Under the pieces are notes generated by a model that saw only the letters and a list, made by a program, of their open reading frames with translations, was not told where the DNA came from and did not search any database. Shown here one piece after another: positions 53,442 to 63,068 of a stretch of 64,000 nucleotides of DNA; positions within the stretch are counted from its first letter, which is position 1, and each line of letters starts with the position of its first letter. Origin of the DNA: Parasphingorhabdus cellanae. GTDB lineage: Bacteria > Pseudomonadota > Alphaproteobacteria > Sphingomonadales > Sphingomonadaceae. Location: NCBI RefSeq assembly GCF_017498565.1, contig NZ_CP071794.1, positions 3,462,001-3,526,000 on the forward strand, written 5' to 3'. The position numbers and the translations under genes were made by a program.

Positions 53442-53520
53442 GATGCTTGTTCTTCCTCTGCACTAAAAACTGGCAATATTTTATATCTCCTGCGGGGTCT
53501 CGCTATTGTACCAGAAATTT

Positions 53521-55059
53521 TCATCCGCCAAAATCTTCCGGCCAGTTTTTGATCGCGCTCATCACGGGATAGGGGGTGAATCCGCCCAGTGCGCATAAAG
53601 AGCCATATTCCATAGTATCGCATAAATCTCTGATCAGCTGTAAATCGGATGAAATAGTTCGGGCACGATCTTTCGGCGCGTTATGCATTTGCGGTAATGC
53701 GGCAACTGGGTCTGTCCTGTGTTTAGCTTTAAGATCTGCGTCTTTGGCCATCCGGTCGAATATCTCCAGCCCGCGTATCGAACCAAGACGGCAGGGCGTA
53801 CATTTACCGCAGCTTTCCGCAGCGCAAAATTCCATCGCAAAGCGTGCTTGTGCCATCATATCTGCACTATCATCAAACACGACAATGCCGCCGTGCCCGA
53901 TTAAGCCTCCAGCCTTAGTAAAACTTTCGTAGTCAAACGGGAGATCGAATTGTGCAGGCGGATGATACGCCCCTAGAGGGCCGCCAGCTTGAACGGCTTT
54001 TATCGGCTTTCCGCTCGCCGTACCGCCACCAATATCATTTACAAGCTCCCCTAGAGAAATTCCGAAAGCTGTTTCAAACAGCCCGCCATGTTTGATGTTT
54101 CCTGCAAGCTGTATTGGCATTGTGCCGCGAGAGCGACCCATGCCATAATCAGCATAGGCTCTTGCACCATGTGCTAATATATATGGAACGGCTGCTAAAG
54201 TCAGAACATTGTTCACGACAGTTGGCCGACCAAATAGGCCTTTTATCGCCGGAAGCGGCGGTTTGGCCCGTACCTCTCCGCGTTTTCCTTCCAGACTTTC
54301 CAGTAGGGACGTTTCTTCACCACAAACATACACTCCAGCGCCTACCCGAACCTCTATGTCAAAAGGTGCTACAATGTTGGCGCAGTGCGCGATGGCGGTG
54401 CGTAATTTCGCAATAGCGTGCGGATACTCACTGCGCACATATATAAATCCCTTGTCTGCACCGACTGCAAGGCCCGCAATGGCCATTCCTTCGATCAAAC
54501 AATACGGATCGCCCTCCATTAGCATCCGGTCGGCAAAAGTGCCGCTATCGCCTTCATCGGCGTTACAAACGATGTATTTTTGCGCTCCTGGCGTATCAGC
54601 CACGGTTCGCCATTTAATACCAGCGGGAAAGCCTGCTCCGCCGCGGCCACGAAGACCGGATTCCAATATCATCTCTATAATGATGTCTGAGCCAAGTTTG
54701 CGCGCTGCTCTATAGCCCATCCAGCCGTCCATCGCTTCATAGTCATCCAGACTTAATGGCTGCGTCTTACCGGCACGAGCGAAGGTTAGTCGGTTTTGTT
54801 TGGTCAGGAAGGGATGTTCTTCGATATGTCCGATGGACAAGTCAGAAGTGCCGGAGATGACGGCCTCTACATCGCGTATTGATACAGGACCAAAGCCCTG
54901 ACCATCAATCTCTACCAATGGCTCCAACCAGTGCATGCCCCAGCTTGAAGTGCGAATAATTTCAGCATCGGGAACCAATTTTCTAAAAGCCTCCGCAACC
55001 TTATTTGCGCCACATGCAATGGCCAACGCATCATCGGAAATAGAAATTTTTCTGGTCAT
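53521..55059 (-). CDS. fdsB: NAD-dependent formate dehydrogenase beta subunit
   Basis: The 512-residue NuoF-like subunit binds FMN, NADH and a [4Fe-4S] cluster. It has an N-terminal thioredoxin-like part, then GRGGAGFPAGIKW, NADEGDSGTFADRMLMEGDP, the NAD site with GAGVYVCGEETSLLESLEG, and the cluster motif ESCGKCTPCRLG. It overlaps fdsG by 4 bases and lies 79 bases before fdsA, in the usual order G-B-A. Confidence 0.95.
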   Translation of the reverse strand: MTRKISISDDALAIACGANKVAEAFRKLVPDAEIIRTSSWGMHWLEPLVEIDGQGFGPVSIRDVEAVISGTSDLSIGHIEEHPFLTKQNRLTFARAGKTQPLSLDDYEAMDGWMGYRAARKLGSDIIIEMILESGLRGRGGAGFPAGIKWRTVADTPGAQKYIVCNADEGDSGTFADRMLMEGDPYCLIEGMAIAGLAVGADKGFIYVRSEYPHAIAKLRTAIAHCANIVAPFDIEVRVGAGVYVCGEETSLLESLEGKRGEVRAKPPLPAIKGLFGRPTVVNNVLTLAAVPYILAHGARAYADYGMGRSRGTMPIQLAGNIKHGGLFETAFGISLGELVNDIGGGTASGKPIKAVQAGGPLGAYHPPAQFDLPFDYESFTKAGGLIGHGGIVVFDDSADMMAQARFAMEFCAAESCGKCTPCRLGSIRGLEIFDRMAKDADLKAKHRTDPVAALPQMHNAPKDRARTISSDLQLIRDLCDTMEYGSLCALGGFTPYPVMSAIKNWPEDFGG

Positions 55060-55550
55060 AAGGCTTCGATTAGGTGGCGAAGTTTCTCGGTATTCAGCTG
55101 AGCATGGACATCACTACCAATCATTGCACTTGGCCCTGCGCTGCATAAACCCAAACAATATACGGTTTCGATTTGACATCTTCCGTTGGCAACCACGCCG
55201 ATTTCGTCTCGTAACTTTCTATACCCGCGTGCCTGACAAGCTTCTGCTCCGCAAAGTTTGATTATAGGTAGAGGCGAAGGGGCATTTGCAAAATCATGGT
55301 AGAAACTGACGATACCTTGAATTTCGGCCCGGGTAAGGTTTAGCACATTGGCAAGATAGCGTTTGGTTTCATCTTCGACGCAGCCGAATTCAAACTGGAT
55401 ATCATGAAGGATGGGAAGCAAAGAGCCTTCCATATTTTTATGTTTAGACACTATGTCGTCGATCAAGAGGTATTTTGCAGGATTTTTCAGAACAAGTTCC
55501 TTAATCCACGCTTCCTGAACTACTGTTTTGGATTCTTTTTTCCCTTTCAT
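55056..55550 (-). CDS. fdsG: NAD-dependent formate dehydrogenase gamma subunit
   Basis: The 164-residue NuoE-like [2Fe-2S] thioredoxin-fold subunit has LLPILHDIQFEFGCVED, GIVSFYHDF and the cluster cysteines in LCGAEACQARG and CLGLCSAGPSAMIG. The frame is open upstream to 55622, but ATG 55550 overlaps the preceding stop by 4 bases (ATGA), the same coupling as the rest of the operon. The first gene of that operon is an isomerase-like GST. Confidence 0.93.
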   Translation of the reverse strand: MKGKKESKTVVQEAWIKELVLKNPAKYLLIDDIVSKHKNMEGSLLPILHDIQFEFGCVEDETKRYLANVLNLTRAEIQGIVSFYHDFANAPSPLPIIKLCGAEACQARGYRKLRDEIGVVANGRCQIETVYCLGLCSAGPSAMIGSDVHAQLNTEKLRHLIEAL

Positions 55551-56197
55551 GCCTGCGCCTCCCAGGGCGCATCTCTTTGCCGTTCCGGCATTGCATCCTG
55601 AAATACCGAAATTTGAGAACACTGATCATCTAAATATTGCAATTGTTTATAAGGAGATAAATCGACTTTGAAGCGGCGCGCGCTGTACATATGAGGAATA
55701 AGGTAGCACTCTGCCAAGCCTGGCGTATCACTTAGAAAAAAACGGTGTGCGGATTTTTGTGCGATGGATTCTAGTACGGTCAGGCTTCTTGACATCCAAT
55801 GGTGTATCCAATTCTCGATATTGCGTTCTTTTGCGCCAAATTCAGATCTGATGAAATTGATCACACGAGGGTTTTGAAAAGGATGAATTTCGGTTGCGAT
55901 AATTTCTGCAAAGCTATGACATAACGCCCTTCTTTTAGGGTCGGCGGGTAGCAAGCTAACTGCAGGATACTCGGTTTCAAGATAATTCAATATTGCTCCA
56001 GACTGAGTAAGTCGATTGCCATTATTGAGCTCAAGCACGGGTACTGATTGCTGTACGTTAATCTCTGAATATTCATCGCTCAACTGCTCTCCCGATTTAA
56101 GATTTACGGGAATATATTCAACGTCCACAGATTTAAGTTTCAGTGCTATGCGGACCCTGTAGCTGGTCGAAGAACGCCAATAGCCGTATAATTTCAT
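55547..56197 (-). CDS. maiA: Maleylacetoacetate isomerase-like zeta-class GST
   Basis: The 216-residue glutathione transferase of the zeta class has the catalytic motif SSTSYRVRIALKLK in the N-terminal domain, VPVLELNNGNRLTQSGAIL, and the C-terminal ATEIHPFQNPRVINFI ... ETHFNHHW-like WIHHW helix, ending PERQRDAP. It should isomerise maleylacetoacetate to fumarylacetoacetate, the step between hmgA and fahA in the operon at 57305-63706. It leads the formate dehydrogenase operon by a 4-base overlap, an odd coupling since formate is not made by the homogentisate pathway. Some isomerases of this type act on maleylpyruvate. Confidence 0.88.
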   Translation of the reverse strand: MKLYGYWRSSTSYRVRIALKLKSVDVEYIPVNLKSGEQLSDEYSEINVQQSVPVLELNNGNRLTQSGAILNYLETEYPAVSLLPADPKRRALCHSFAEIIATEIHPFQNPRVINFIRSEFGAKERNIENWIHHWMSRSLTVLESIAQKSAHRFFLSDTPGLAECYLIPHMYSARRFKVDLSPYKQLQYLDDQCSQISVFQDAMPERQRDAPWEAQA

Positions 56198-56333
56198 CGG
56201 TGAGCCTCAAGGTTTAAAACTTCAATTGATCGATTGCACCACGCATCAAATTTGACAGCCCGGTCTACAAGCGACAATGCCGATATTATTCGACTGAACA
56301 AATTACCTTGTCTATAGATATACATACGTAACT

Positions 56334-57089
56334 ATGTGGGGTTTTGTCTTGAATCAAATTTTTGAACCGCTCGATGCAGAAAAGGGGGCCTTGCTTATTG
56401 AAGCAGTCGGTAGCGAAAATTTTGGCCCGATGCTCTTGGAAATCGCAAGCTCAATTAGTAATGTTGACGAGTTATTCGGCTACCTGGTCAAGAACGACGG
56501 TCCTCCTGAGCCTATCGTGTCTACAAGTTTTTTAGGTGGTGCAGAAAAGCGTGTTGAAAGCTATTTAAGCCGCCATTATCGGCACGACTATGCACTGCAC
56601 GAGTTGAGTAAAATTGGTGTGGGTCAAAGCTTTGCGAAGCAGATAGGGTTGGCAAACGTAATTCCTTACGATTATCGAAAGAAGTGTTTCGACCAACCAG
56701 GCTTTACCGAAAAACTGAGTTTCGGATGGCGTGGGAAAGCGTATATGCTCGTGCTGAGCTTTTATCGCAAAGATAATAGCGATCAGGCAGCGCTAACCAA
56801 ATTGGCAAGCCTTGCAAATCTCACTCTTGCTACGATGGTCCGTTTCCATGTTCCAGCTAGGCAAGATGATATCGTTGCCACAATTGAAAGGCGGATGTTG
56901 CGCAGTTTTCCTGAATTGACAACAAGGGAAAGGCAAGTCTGCGCGCGCACGCTAGCTGGCGAAACTGCCAGCTCTATCGCTGCAGAGCTTGGAATTGGAA
57001 GCGGAACGGTGCTTACCTACCGTCAAAGGGCCTACCAGCGATTTGCTTTCAAATCATGCAATGATTTTTTGCCTTTGCTGATCAGCTGA
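56334..57089 (+). CDS. LuxR-type transcriptional regulator
   Basis: The 251-residue protein has a LuxR-family HTH at the C-terminus (LTTRERQVCARTLAGETASS, then IAAELGIGSGTVLTYRQRAYQRF). The N-terminal about 180 residues do not show an autoinducer or receiver domain signature and could bind a pathway metabolite. It is divergent from the maiA-fds operon and precedes the homogentisate operon on the same strand, so it is a good candidate regulator of either. No operator was identified. Confidence 0.82.
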   Translation: MWGFVLNQIFEPLDAEKGALLIEAVGSENFGPMLLEIASSISNVDELFGYLVKNDGPPEPIVSTSFLGGAEKRVESYLSRHYRHDYALHELSKIGVGQSFAKQIGLANVIPYDYRKKCFDQPGFTEKLSFGWRGKAYMLVLSFYRKDNSDQAALTKLASLANLTLATMVRFHVPARQDDIVATIERRMLRSFPELTTRERQVCARTLAGETASSIAAELGIGSGTVLTYRQRAYQRFAFKSCNDFLPLLIS

Positions 57090-57304
57090 AGTCCCCACAT
57101 CAAAAAAATCTAATATTTTCAATATGTTCCAGGTTGATCGTGCTGTCCGATAGCCAATTGATATCAAGTACGCCAGCGCATAATCATAGCTTTGTATATA
57201 CCTTTATAGACAACAAGCATTTCTTGTTCGGCGATAAGTATATGAATTCAGTTTGCGTGTGACTTTGCTGTCTGAACTTTTTTGACCCTAGTAGGAGATA
57301 TTTT

Positions 57305-58264
57305 ATGGCGAAGCCTTTTGCATCATCGGCGGACATGGAAGAGAAAACCGAAACATTGGAGGTTTTAGCTGACGGTGTTTACGCCCTGACCGCAGAAGGC
57401 GATCCCAATGTGGGTGCAATCGAAGGTGAAGATTTTTTGGTCTGCATAGAAGCGCGCGCAACCCCTGCGGCAGCGAGGGACTGGCTGACAAAACTGCGCG
57501 AGCATACAGACAAGCCGGTCAAATATTTAGTACTCACCCACTACCATGCCGTACGGGTATTGGGAGCCAGTGCCTTTGATGCGGAGACAATCATAACATC
57601 TGACACGACGCTGAAGCTAATCAACGAACGCGGTATGCAGGATTGGGATAGTGAATTTGGCCGTATGCCGCGTCTGTTCAAAGAGCCGGAAGAAATTCCC
57701 GGACTGACCAAACCAAACCTGACCTTCAACGATCATATGACCATAGAGCTGGGCGGCGACCGCGGGCATCTCGACCTGCAATTCTGCGGGCGGGGCCATA
57801 CGGCCGGCGACATAGCAGTATGGCATGACAAGTCCAAAACGTTGTTCGCTGGTGATCTGGTGGAGGCCCAGGCAGCGCTTTACACAGGCGATGCATTCCA
57901 TATGGACTGGGCCAGTGGTACGTTAGATGCGGTAAAAGCATTCCGTGCTGAAAAGTTGGTCGGCGGCAGAGGCGCAGTCGCTCGTGGCAATGACGCCTGC
58001 GATGCTGCAGTCGAACAGACACGGGAATTTCTCCAAGGCATGATCGACAATGTCGGTGCGGCGCACAAGGCGGGCGGCACATTGAAGGATGCATTCGAAG
58101 CAACGCACAAGGCGCTGGGTCCTAAATTTGGGCATTGGCCGATCTTCGAACATTGCCTGCCATTCAACGTCCAACGTCTTTGGGATGAATTGGATGGTAT
58201 TGACTGGCCACGCATCTGGACGATGGAACGTGATCGCGAAGTCTGGGATCAGCTGCAAGGATAA
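57305..58264 (+). CDS. MBL-fold protein with degenerate metal motif
   Basis: The 319-residue metallo-beta-lactamase-fold protein has LTHYHAVRVLGASAF in place of the canonical HxHxDH: the Asp and third His are Val and Arg. Other fold features persist (FCGRGHTAGDIAVWHDKSKT, LFAGDLVEAQ). The C-terminal part has EHCLPFNVQRLWDELDG. The canonical binuclear site cannot form, so it may be a different hydrolase or accessory. It is the first gene of the homogentisate operon, with AGGAG before its ATG, 5 bases upstream of mhaA. Confidence 0.83.
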   Translation: MAKPFASSADMEEKTETLEVLADGVYALTAEGDPNVGAIEGEDFLVCIEARATPAAARDWLTKLREHTDKPVKYLVLTHYHAVRVLGASAFDAETIITSDTTLKLINERGMQDWDSEFGRMPRLFKEPEEIPGLTKPNLTFNDHMTIELGGDRGHLDLQFCGRGHTAGDIAVWHDKSKTLFAGDLVEAQAALYTGDAFHMDWASGTLDAVKAFRAEKLVGGRGAVARGNDACDAAVEQTREFLQGMIDNVGAAHKAGGTLKDAFEATHKALGPKFGHWPIFEHCLPFNVQRLWDELDGIDWPRIWTMERDREVWDQLQG

Positions 58265-58269
58265 GCGCG

Positions 58270-59871
58270 ATGGCGAATATTCCTGATATACCGGTCTGGC
58301 GGGAGGTCGGTACAACACCTGTTGACCGGAGCAAATTCGATAATCAGAGCACCGAGCATAGCGAAGTTATGATCGTCGGTGGTGGCCCAGTTGGACTAAC
58401 GCTTGCGCTGGACCTCGGCCTGAAAGGCCGCAAGGTGATTATACTCAATCGTCTCAATTTCGTGGCGGCTGGTTCGAAGGCTATTTGTTTTGCCAAGCGG
58501 ACTCTTGATATCTGGGATCGACTTGGCGTTGCCGAGAAAATGATTGAAAAGGGCGTGATCTGGAATGTCGGCAAAGTGTTCTGCGGCGATGATGCTGAGC
58601 CGCTTTATCAGTTCGATATGCTTCCGGTTAAAGGTCAGAAAAATCCTGGTTTTATCAACTTGCAGCAATATCATGCAGAAGAAATATTGATCGAGGCGGT
58701 CAATAAGCTCGACAATGTCGATCTGCGGTGGGGACATGAAGCGGTGGGCTTGAATGCGCGGGATGATGGAGCGGAAATCTCAGTGCGTTCAGGTAATGAA
58801 AGCTATGCTATAGATGCGCAATGGGTGGTCGCTTGCGATGGCAGCCGGTCGCCCATACGGGAAATGTTAGGACTTGATTTCGAAGGTCGGGTTTTTGAAG
58901 ATAATTTCCTAATTGCCGATGTGAAATTCAAACAGCAACGACCAAGTGAGCGTTGGTTCTGGTTTGATCCGCCGTTCAATCGCGGCCAATCTGCGTTATT
59001 ACATAAACAGCCCGACGATGTGTGGCGACTAGACTTTCAACTAGGCTGGGATATTGACCGGGACGCTTGCACAAAGCCAGAAAATGTAGAGCCTTTGGTT
59101 CGCGGGATGCTGGGTGACGGCGTCGAATTTAGCGAAGAATGGTATAGTGTTTATACATTCCAATGTCGCCGGATGAAGGATTTTGTCCACGGCCGGGTCA
59201 TATTTGCTGGCGATAGCGCGCATCTAGTATCTCCTTTCGGTGCGCGCGGGTGCAATGGGGGGGTGGCAGACGCCGACAATTTAGCTTGGAAGCTGGATGC
59301 TGTATTGGACGACCCAACCCGAAAATCGCTGATCGCAAGCTATAATTATGAGGCCGTGGTTACGGCTGATGAGAATATCCTCAATTCCACCCGTTCGACA
59401 GATTTTATGACGCCGAAAAGCGCCCTAAGCACAGCATTTCGCGATGCTGTTTTGGAATTGGCCAAATATAATGAATTTGCCCGGCCATTTGTTAACAGCG
59501 GGCGATTGTCCACTGCGGTCGCTTATCCGGAAACCGTGTTGAACACACCTAACACCGACGTTTGGACCAGCGGGATTGCGCCGGGCCATCCAGCGCTGGA
59601 CGCTCCACTTTCCGATGGCTGGTTGTTTGACCATTTTGATGGCCATTTTGTCCTGTTAACCGCAGGGGATACGATTGATATTGAAGGACTGAAAACAATT
59701 GATTTGGACAGTTTGTCGTCCGTTGATGGCCTAGCGGAACAGCGTTACGATTTGGAAAAAGGCGGAGCTTATCTCATTCGGCCAGACCAGTATGTTGCCG
59801 CCCGCTGGCAAAACCCGTCCGCTGCTCAAGTCGTGAAGGCTCTCAATAAAGCGAAAGGAGGCTGTCGATGA
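58270..59871 (+). CDS. mhaA: FAD-dependent aromatic hydroxylase, 3-hydroxyphenylacetate 6-hydroxylase large-component-like
   Basis: The 533-residue group A flavoprotein monooxygenase has the FAD motif VMIVGGGPVGLTLALDLG near residue 35, and the C-terminal GDSAHLVSPFGARGCNGGVADADNLAWKL FAD/NAD motif near residue 320, similar to 3-(3-hydroxyphenyl)propionate hydroxylases. Size and context with a small partner (59868) and hmgA match the MhaAB system of Pseudomonas putida, where MhaA plus coupling protein MhaB converts 3-hydroxyphenylacetate to homogentisate. The gene name is by context and similarity in my memory; other phenolic substrates are possible. Confidence 0.78.
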   Translation: MANIPDIPVWREVGTTPVDRSKFDNQSTEHSEVMIVGGGPVGLTLALDLGLKGRKVIILNRLNFVAAGSKAICFAKRTLDIWDRLGVAEKMIEKGVIWNVGKVFCGDDAEPLYQFDMLPVKGQKNPGFINLQQYHAEEILIEAVNKLDNVDLRWGHEAVGLNARDDGAEISVRSGNESYAIDAQWVVACDGSRSPIREMLGLDFEGRVFEDNFLIADVKFKQQRPSERWFWFDPPFNRGQSALLHKQPDDVWRLDFQLGWDIDRDACTKPENVEPLVRGMLGDGVEFSEEWYSVYTFQCRRMKDFVHGRVIFAGDSAHLVSPFGARGCNGGVADADNLAWKLDAVLDDPTRKSLIASYNYEAVVTADENILNSTRSTDFMTPKSALSTAFRDAVLELAKYNEFARPFVNSGRLSTAVAYPETVLNTPNTDVWTSGIAPGHPALDAPLSDGWLFDHFDGHFVLLTAGDTIDIEGLKTIDLDSLSSVDGLAEQRYDLEKGGAYLIRPDQYVAARWQNPSAAQVVKALNKAKGGCR

Positions 59872-60068
59872 GCAACCTCAAGACAAAGCCAAATCTCGGT
59901 GATCCAGATGGCATTTATCAGATGCTGATTGATCTGCATGCCGGACGTGATGAGCACGATAGTATGAAGGTGAATGCCAAGCTGATCTTGGCGCTCGCCA
60001 ATCATATTGGAGATCAACAAGTAATCGCCGAAGCCATCGCGATCGCCGGAGCGGGAGCTCAAGAATGA
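59868..60068 (+). CDS. mhaB: DUF2783-like small coupling protein (MhaB-like)
   Basis: The 66-residue helical protein ([20 protein letters not shown], then [20 protein letters not shown]) corresponds to the DUF2783 family encoded between FAD hydroxylase and homogentisate dioxygenase genes. In the MhaAB system the small subunit is needed for productive hydroxylation. Start ATGA overlaps the mhaA stop and its stop overlaps the hmgA start, so the three are translationally coupled. The identification of MhaB with DUF2783 is my inference. Confidence 0.75.
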   Translation: MSNLKTKPNLGDPDGIYQMLIDLHAGRDEHDSMKVNAKLILALANHIGDQQVIAEAIAIAGAGAQE

Positions 60069-61351
60069 CCGAAAATTATTTGTCTGGTTTTGGCAACGAA
60101 TTTGCCAGTGAGGCGGTGACGGGCGCTCTTCCCAAAGGTAGAAACAGCCCCCAAAGACCAGCTTACGGCCTTTATGCAGAGCAGTTCTCCGGTACGGCAT
60201 TTACAGCTCCGCGCGATCAAAATCGGCGCAGCTGGTTTTACAGGATGCGGCCTTCCGCGCAGCACGGAATTTTCAAACCCTTTGGTCATGATAAAGTGAC
60301 GTCAGGATTTCAATCCGACGTAACTTTCCCACCCAATCGATTGCGCTGGAACGCTCTCCCGTTTCCAAAAACGCCAATCGATTGGGTGGATGGTTTACGA
60401 ACGATCGCAGGGAATGGCAGCGTTAACGGACTAAGCGGTTTTGCTATCCATCTTTATGCAGCCAATATATCGATGAAAGATCGCATATTCTTTTGTGCCG
60501 ATGGCGAGCTTCTCTTCGTGCCGCAGGCAGGTACTATCACCTTGGTCACCGAAATGGGACGGCTGGAGGTTCCGCCCAATCATATCGCGGTTGTGCCGCG
60601 CGGATTGAAATTTCGTGTAGAACTGAAAGAAGATCAAGCACGCGGCTATATCTGCGAGAACTATGGTGCGCCTTTCGCACTTCCTGATCTTGGGCCGATT
60701 GGATCCAATGGTCTGGCAAATGCCAGAGACTTTGAAACCCCCATTGCGGCGTTTGAGGACGTTGAGCGTCCCACCGAACTGATCCAAAAATTTAGCGGCA
60801 AGCTCTGGAGTACTCAACTCGACCATAGCCCACTCGATGCAATAGCTTGGCACGGCAACAATGCACCCTACCGCTATGACCTGAACCGGTTTAATACGAT
60901 TGGTACGATCAGTTATGATCATCCGGATCCTAGCATTTTCACGGTACTGACTTCGCAAACGACAGCGCCGGGAACCGCCAATTGCGACTTTGTCATCTTC
61001 CCTCCACGTTGGCTGGTCGGTGAAGATACGTTCCGTCCACCCTGGTTCCACCGAAATGTGATGAGCGAATATATGGGACTTATCCATGGTGCTTATGACG
61101 CAAAAGCAGGCGGATTTGAACCAGGTGGATCCAGTTTGCACAATTGCATGAACGCGCACGGCCCTGATCTGGAGTCGACAAATAAGGCTATGGCTGCAGA
61201 GCTAGCACCCCAAAAAATTGATGGCACTATGGCATTCATGTTTGAAAGCTGCTTTCCGATACAGCCGACCGAATGGGCGCTGGACACCCCGTTGTTACAA
61301 AATGATTATGATGATTGCTGGAAGAACTTCCCGAAAGCTGAACTCCCATGA
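60065..61351 (+). CDS. hmgA: Homogentisate 1,2-dioxygenase
   Basis: The 428-residue cupin iron dioxygenase opens homogentisate to maleylacetoacetate. It has [19 protein letters not shown] at the start, [31 protein letters not shown], and the iron-binding region [20 protein letters not shown] ... [19 protein letters not shown]. Full length for the family. It sits between the coupling protein and fahA, overlapping both neighbours by 4 bases. Confidence 0.97.
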   Translation: MTENYLSGFGNEFASEAVTGALPKGRNSPQRPAYGLYAEQFSGTAFTAPRDQNRRSWFYRMRPSAQHGIFKPFGHDKVTSGFQSDVTFPPNRLRWNALPFPKTPIDWVDGLRTIAGNGSVNGLSGFAIHLYAANISMKDRIFFCADGELLFVPQAGTITLVTEMGRLEVPPNHIAVVPRGLKFRVELKEDQARGYICENYGAPFALPDLGPIGSNGLANARDFETPIAAFEDVERPTELIQKFSGKLWSTQLDHSPLDAIAWHGNNAPYRYDLNRFNTIGTISYDHPDPSIFTVLTSQTTAPGTANCDFVIFPPRWLVGEDTFRPPWFHRNVMSEYMGLIHGAYDAKAGGFEPGGSSLHNCMNAHGPDLESTNKAMAAELAPQKIDGTMAFMFESCFPIQPTEWALDTPLLQNDYDDCWKNFPKAELP

Positions 61352-62358
61352 AACTTGCGACGCTTAAAAACAACACCCGCGACGGCCAATTGGTTGTCGT
61401 GTCTAAAGATTTGACCCGCTATTGCAGTGCGGACAATATCGCGCCGACGTTGCAAGCTGCGCTGGATGACTGGGCGCAGTGCGCCCCAAAACTCGCAGCG
61501 CTATATCGGGATGTTGAGCATCAGGTAGTCCCCTGTGAGCGCTTTCACGAGCATGATGCTCATTCCCCTTTGCCACGCGCTTATCAATGGGCCGATGGCA
61601 GTGCCTATATTAATCACGTAGAATTAGTTCGCAAAGCACGCGGGGCCGAGGTGCCGGAGAGCTTTTACAACGATCCTTTAATGTATCAAGGAGGCAGTGA
61701 TGCTTTCCTTGCGCCGCGGGATCCGATCCCGCTGGGAGACCCGAAATGGGGCTGTGATATGGAAGGCGAGGTTGCTGTTATTACCGACGATGTGCCAGCG
61801 GGTATTAGCGAAAGAGACGCTGCCAAACACATCAAGTTGGTTATGCTAGTGAATGACGTATCTCTGCGCGGTTTGATCCCTGGTGAACTGGCCAAAGGCT
61901 TCGGGTTTTTCCAATCGAAACCGCCGAGCGCCTTTTCACCGGTCTGTGTTACACCGGATGAACTCGGCGACGCATGGAAAGATAATCTCATCCACTTGCC
62001 GCTCATTGTCGATTATAATGGAGAAGCTTTCGGCCGTGCCAACGCAGGTGCGGACGCAACATTCTCGCTGGCGAAATTGGTATCCCACGCTGCAAAAACA
62101 AGGCCCCTTTGTGCGGGATCGATCATTGGATCTGGCACTGTATCCAATCAGGATGAAAATGGAGGAGCTGGCAAGCCAGTCAATGAAGGTGGCCTTGGAT
62201 ATTCATGTATTGCAGAAATTCGGATGATTGAAACGATCCGTGACGGCGAAGCGAAAACACCATTTATGGTGGCTGGCGATACGGTTAAAGTGGAGATGCT
62301 AGATAGAGAGGGGCAGTCGATTTTCGGAGCAATTGATCAGACTGTTGAGGGGGTTTGA
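61348..62358 (+). CDS. fahA: Fumarylacetoacetase (bacterial 330-residue type)
   Basis: The 336-residue FAA-hydrolase enzyme hydrolyses fumarylacetoacetate to fumarate and acetoacetate. It has [15 protein letters not shown] with the metal Glu pair, [20 protein letters not shown] and [20 protein letters not shown]. It overlaps hmgA by 4 bases, and its stop overlaps the next ATG by one base. This is distinct from the two FAA proteins at 33494 and 36884, which belong to the other block. Confidence 0.94.
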   Translation: MKLATLKNNTRDGQLVVVSKDLTRYCSADNIAPTLQAALDDWAQCAPKLAALYRDVEHQVVPCERFHEHDAHSPLPRAYQWADGSAYINHVELVRKARGAEVPESFYNDPLMYQGGSDAFLAPRDPIPLGDPKWGCDMEGEVAVITDDVPAGISERDAAKHIKLVMLVNDVSLRGLIPGELAKGFGFFQSKPPSAFSPVCVTPDELGDAWKDNLIHLPLIVDYNGEAFGRANAGADATFSLAKLVSHAAKTRPLCAGSIIGSGTVSNQDENGGAGKPVNEGGLGYSCIAEIRMIETIRDGEAKTPFMVAGDTVKVEMLDREGQSIFGAIDQTVEGV

Positions 62359-63068
62359 TGAAGAAGATTTATTCTGACGCGGCAACCGCTTTGGACGGGT
62401 TGTTATTTGATGGCATGCATTTATGCGTCGGTGGTTTTGGATTATGCGGGATACCGGAGCGGCTGATTGATGCGATTCAGGCAGACGGGGTGAAGGATCT
62501 CACCATTGCCTCCAACAATGCCGGGATTGATAATGAAGGCTTGGGCAAATTGCTGCGGTCCAAGCAAGTTAAAAAGATGATCTCATCCTATGTCGGCGAG
62601 AATAAGGAGTTTGAAAGACAATATTTGTCCGGAGAGCTGGAAGTGGAATTCTGCCCGCAAGGAACCTTGGCCGAGCGCTGCCGCGCTGGCGGCGCCGGGA
62701 TACCCGGCTTCTATACCAAGACGGGTGTCGGCACGCAGGTGGCAGACGGCAAGGAAGTCAAAAGCTTCGACGGCGAAGATTATATTCTTGAACGCGGGAT
62801 TTTTGCCGACCTTTGCCTGATAAAAGGCTGGAAGGCAGACAAGGCGGGCAATTTGATTTTCCGCAAAACCGCCCGCAATTTCAATGCACCAATGGCAACA
62901 GCAGGGAAGATATGCGTCGCAGAAGTCGAGGAAATTGTCGAAGTTGGCGAGCTGGACCCCGATGCGATCCACTTACCAAGCATCTATGTCAAACGCCTGA
63001 TTGACGGCTCACCCTATGACAAGAAGATAGAATTTCGCATGACCCGCGAACGGGAGACCGCATCATGA
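62358..63068 (+). CDS. scoA: 3-oxoacid CoA-transferase subunit A
   Basis: The 236-residue CoA-transferase alpha subunit has [49 protein letters not shown], the SENDxxx-like oxyanion region and [19 protein letters not shown]. It activates acetoacetate made by FahA using succinyl-CoA. ATG 62358 overlaps the fahA stop by one base; the TTG at 62355 is less likely. Its stop overlaps the B-subunit ATG by 4 bases. Confidence 0.94.
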   Translation: MKKIYSDAATALDGLLFDGMHLCVGGFGLCGIPERLIDAIQADGVKDLTIASNNAGIDNEGLGKLLRSKQVKKMISSYVGENKEFERQYLSGELEVEFCPQGTLAERCRAGGAGIPGFYTKTGVGTQVADGKEVKSFDGEDYILERGIFADLCLIKGWKADKAGNLIFRKTARNFNAPMATAGKICVAEVEEIVEVGELDPDAIHLPSIYVKRLIDGSPYDKKIEFRMTRERETAS

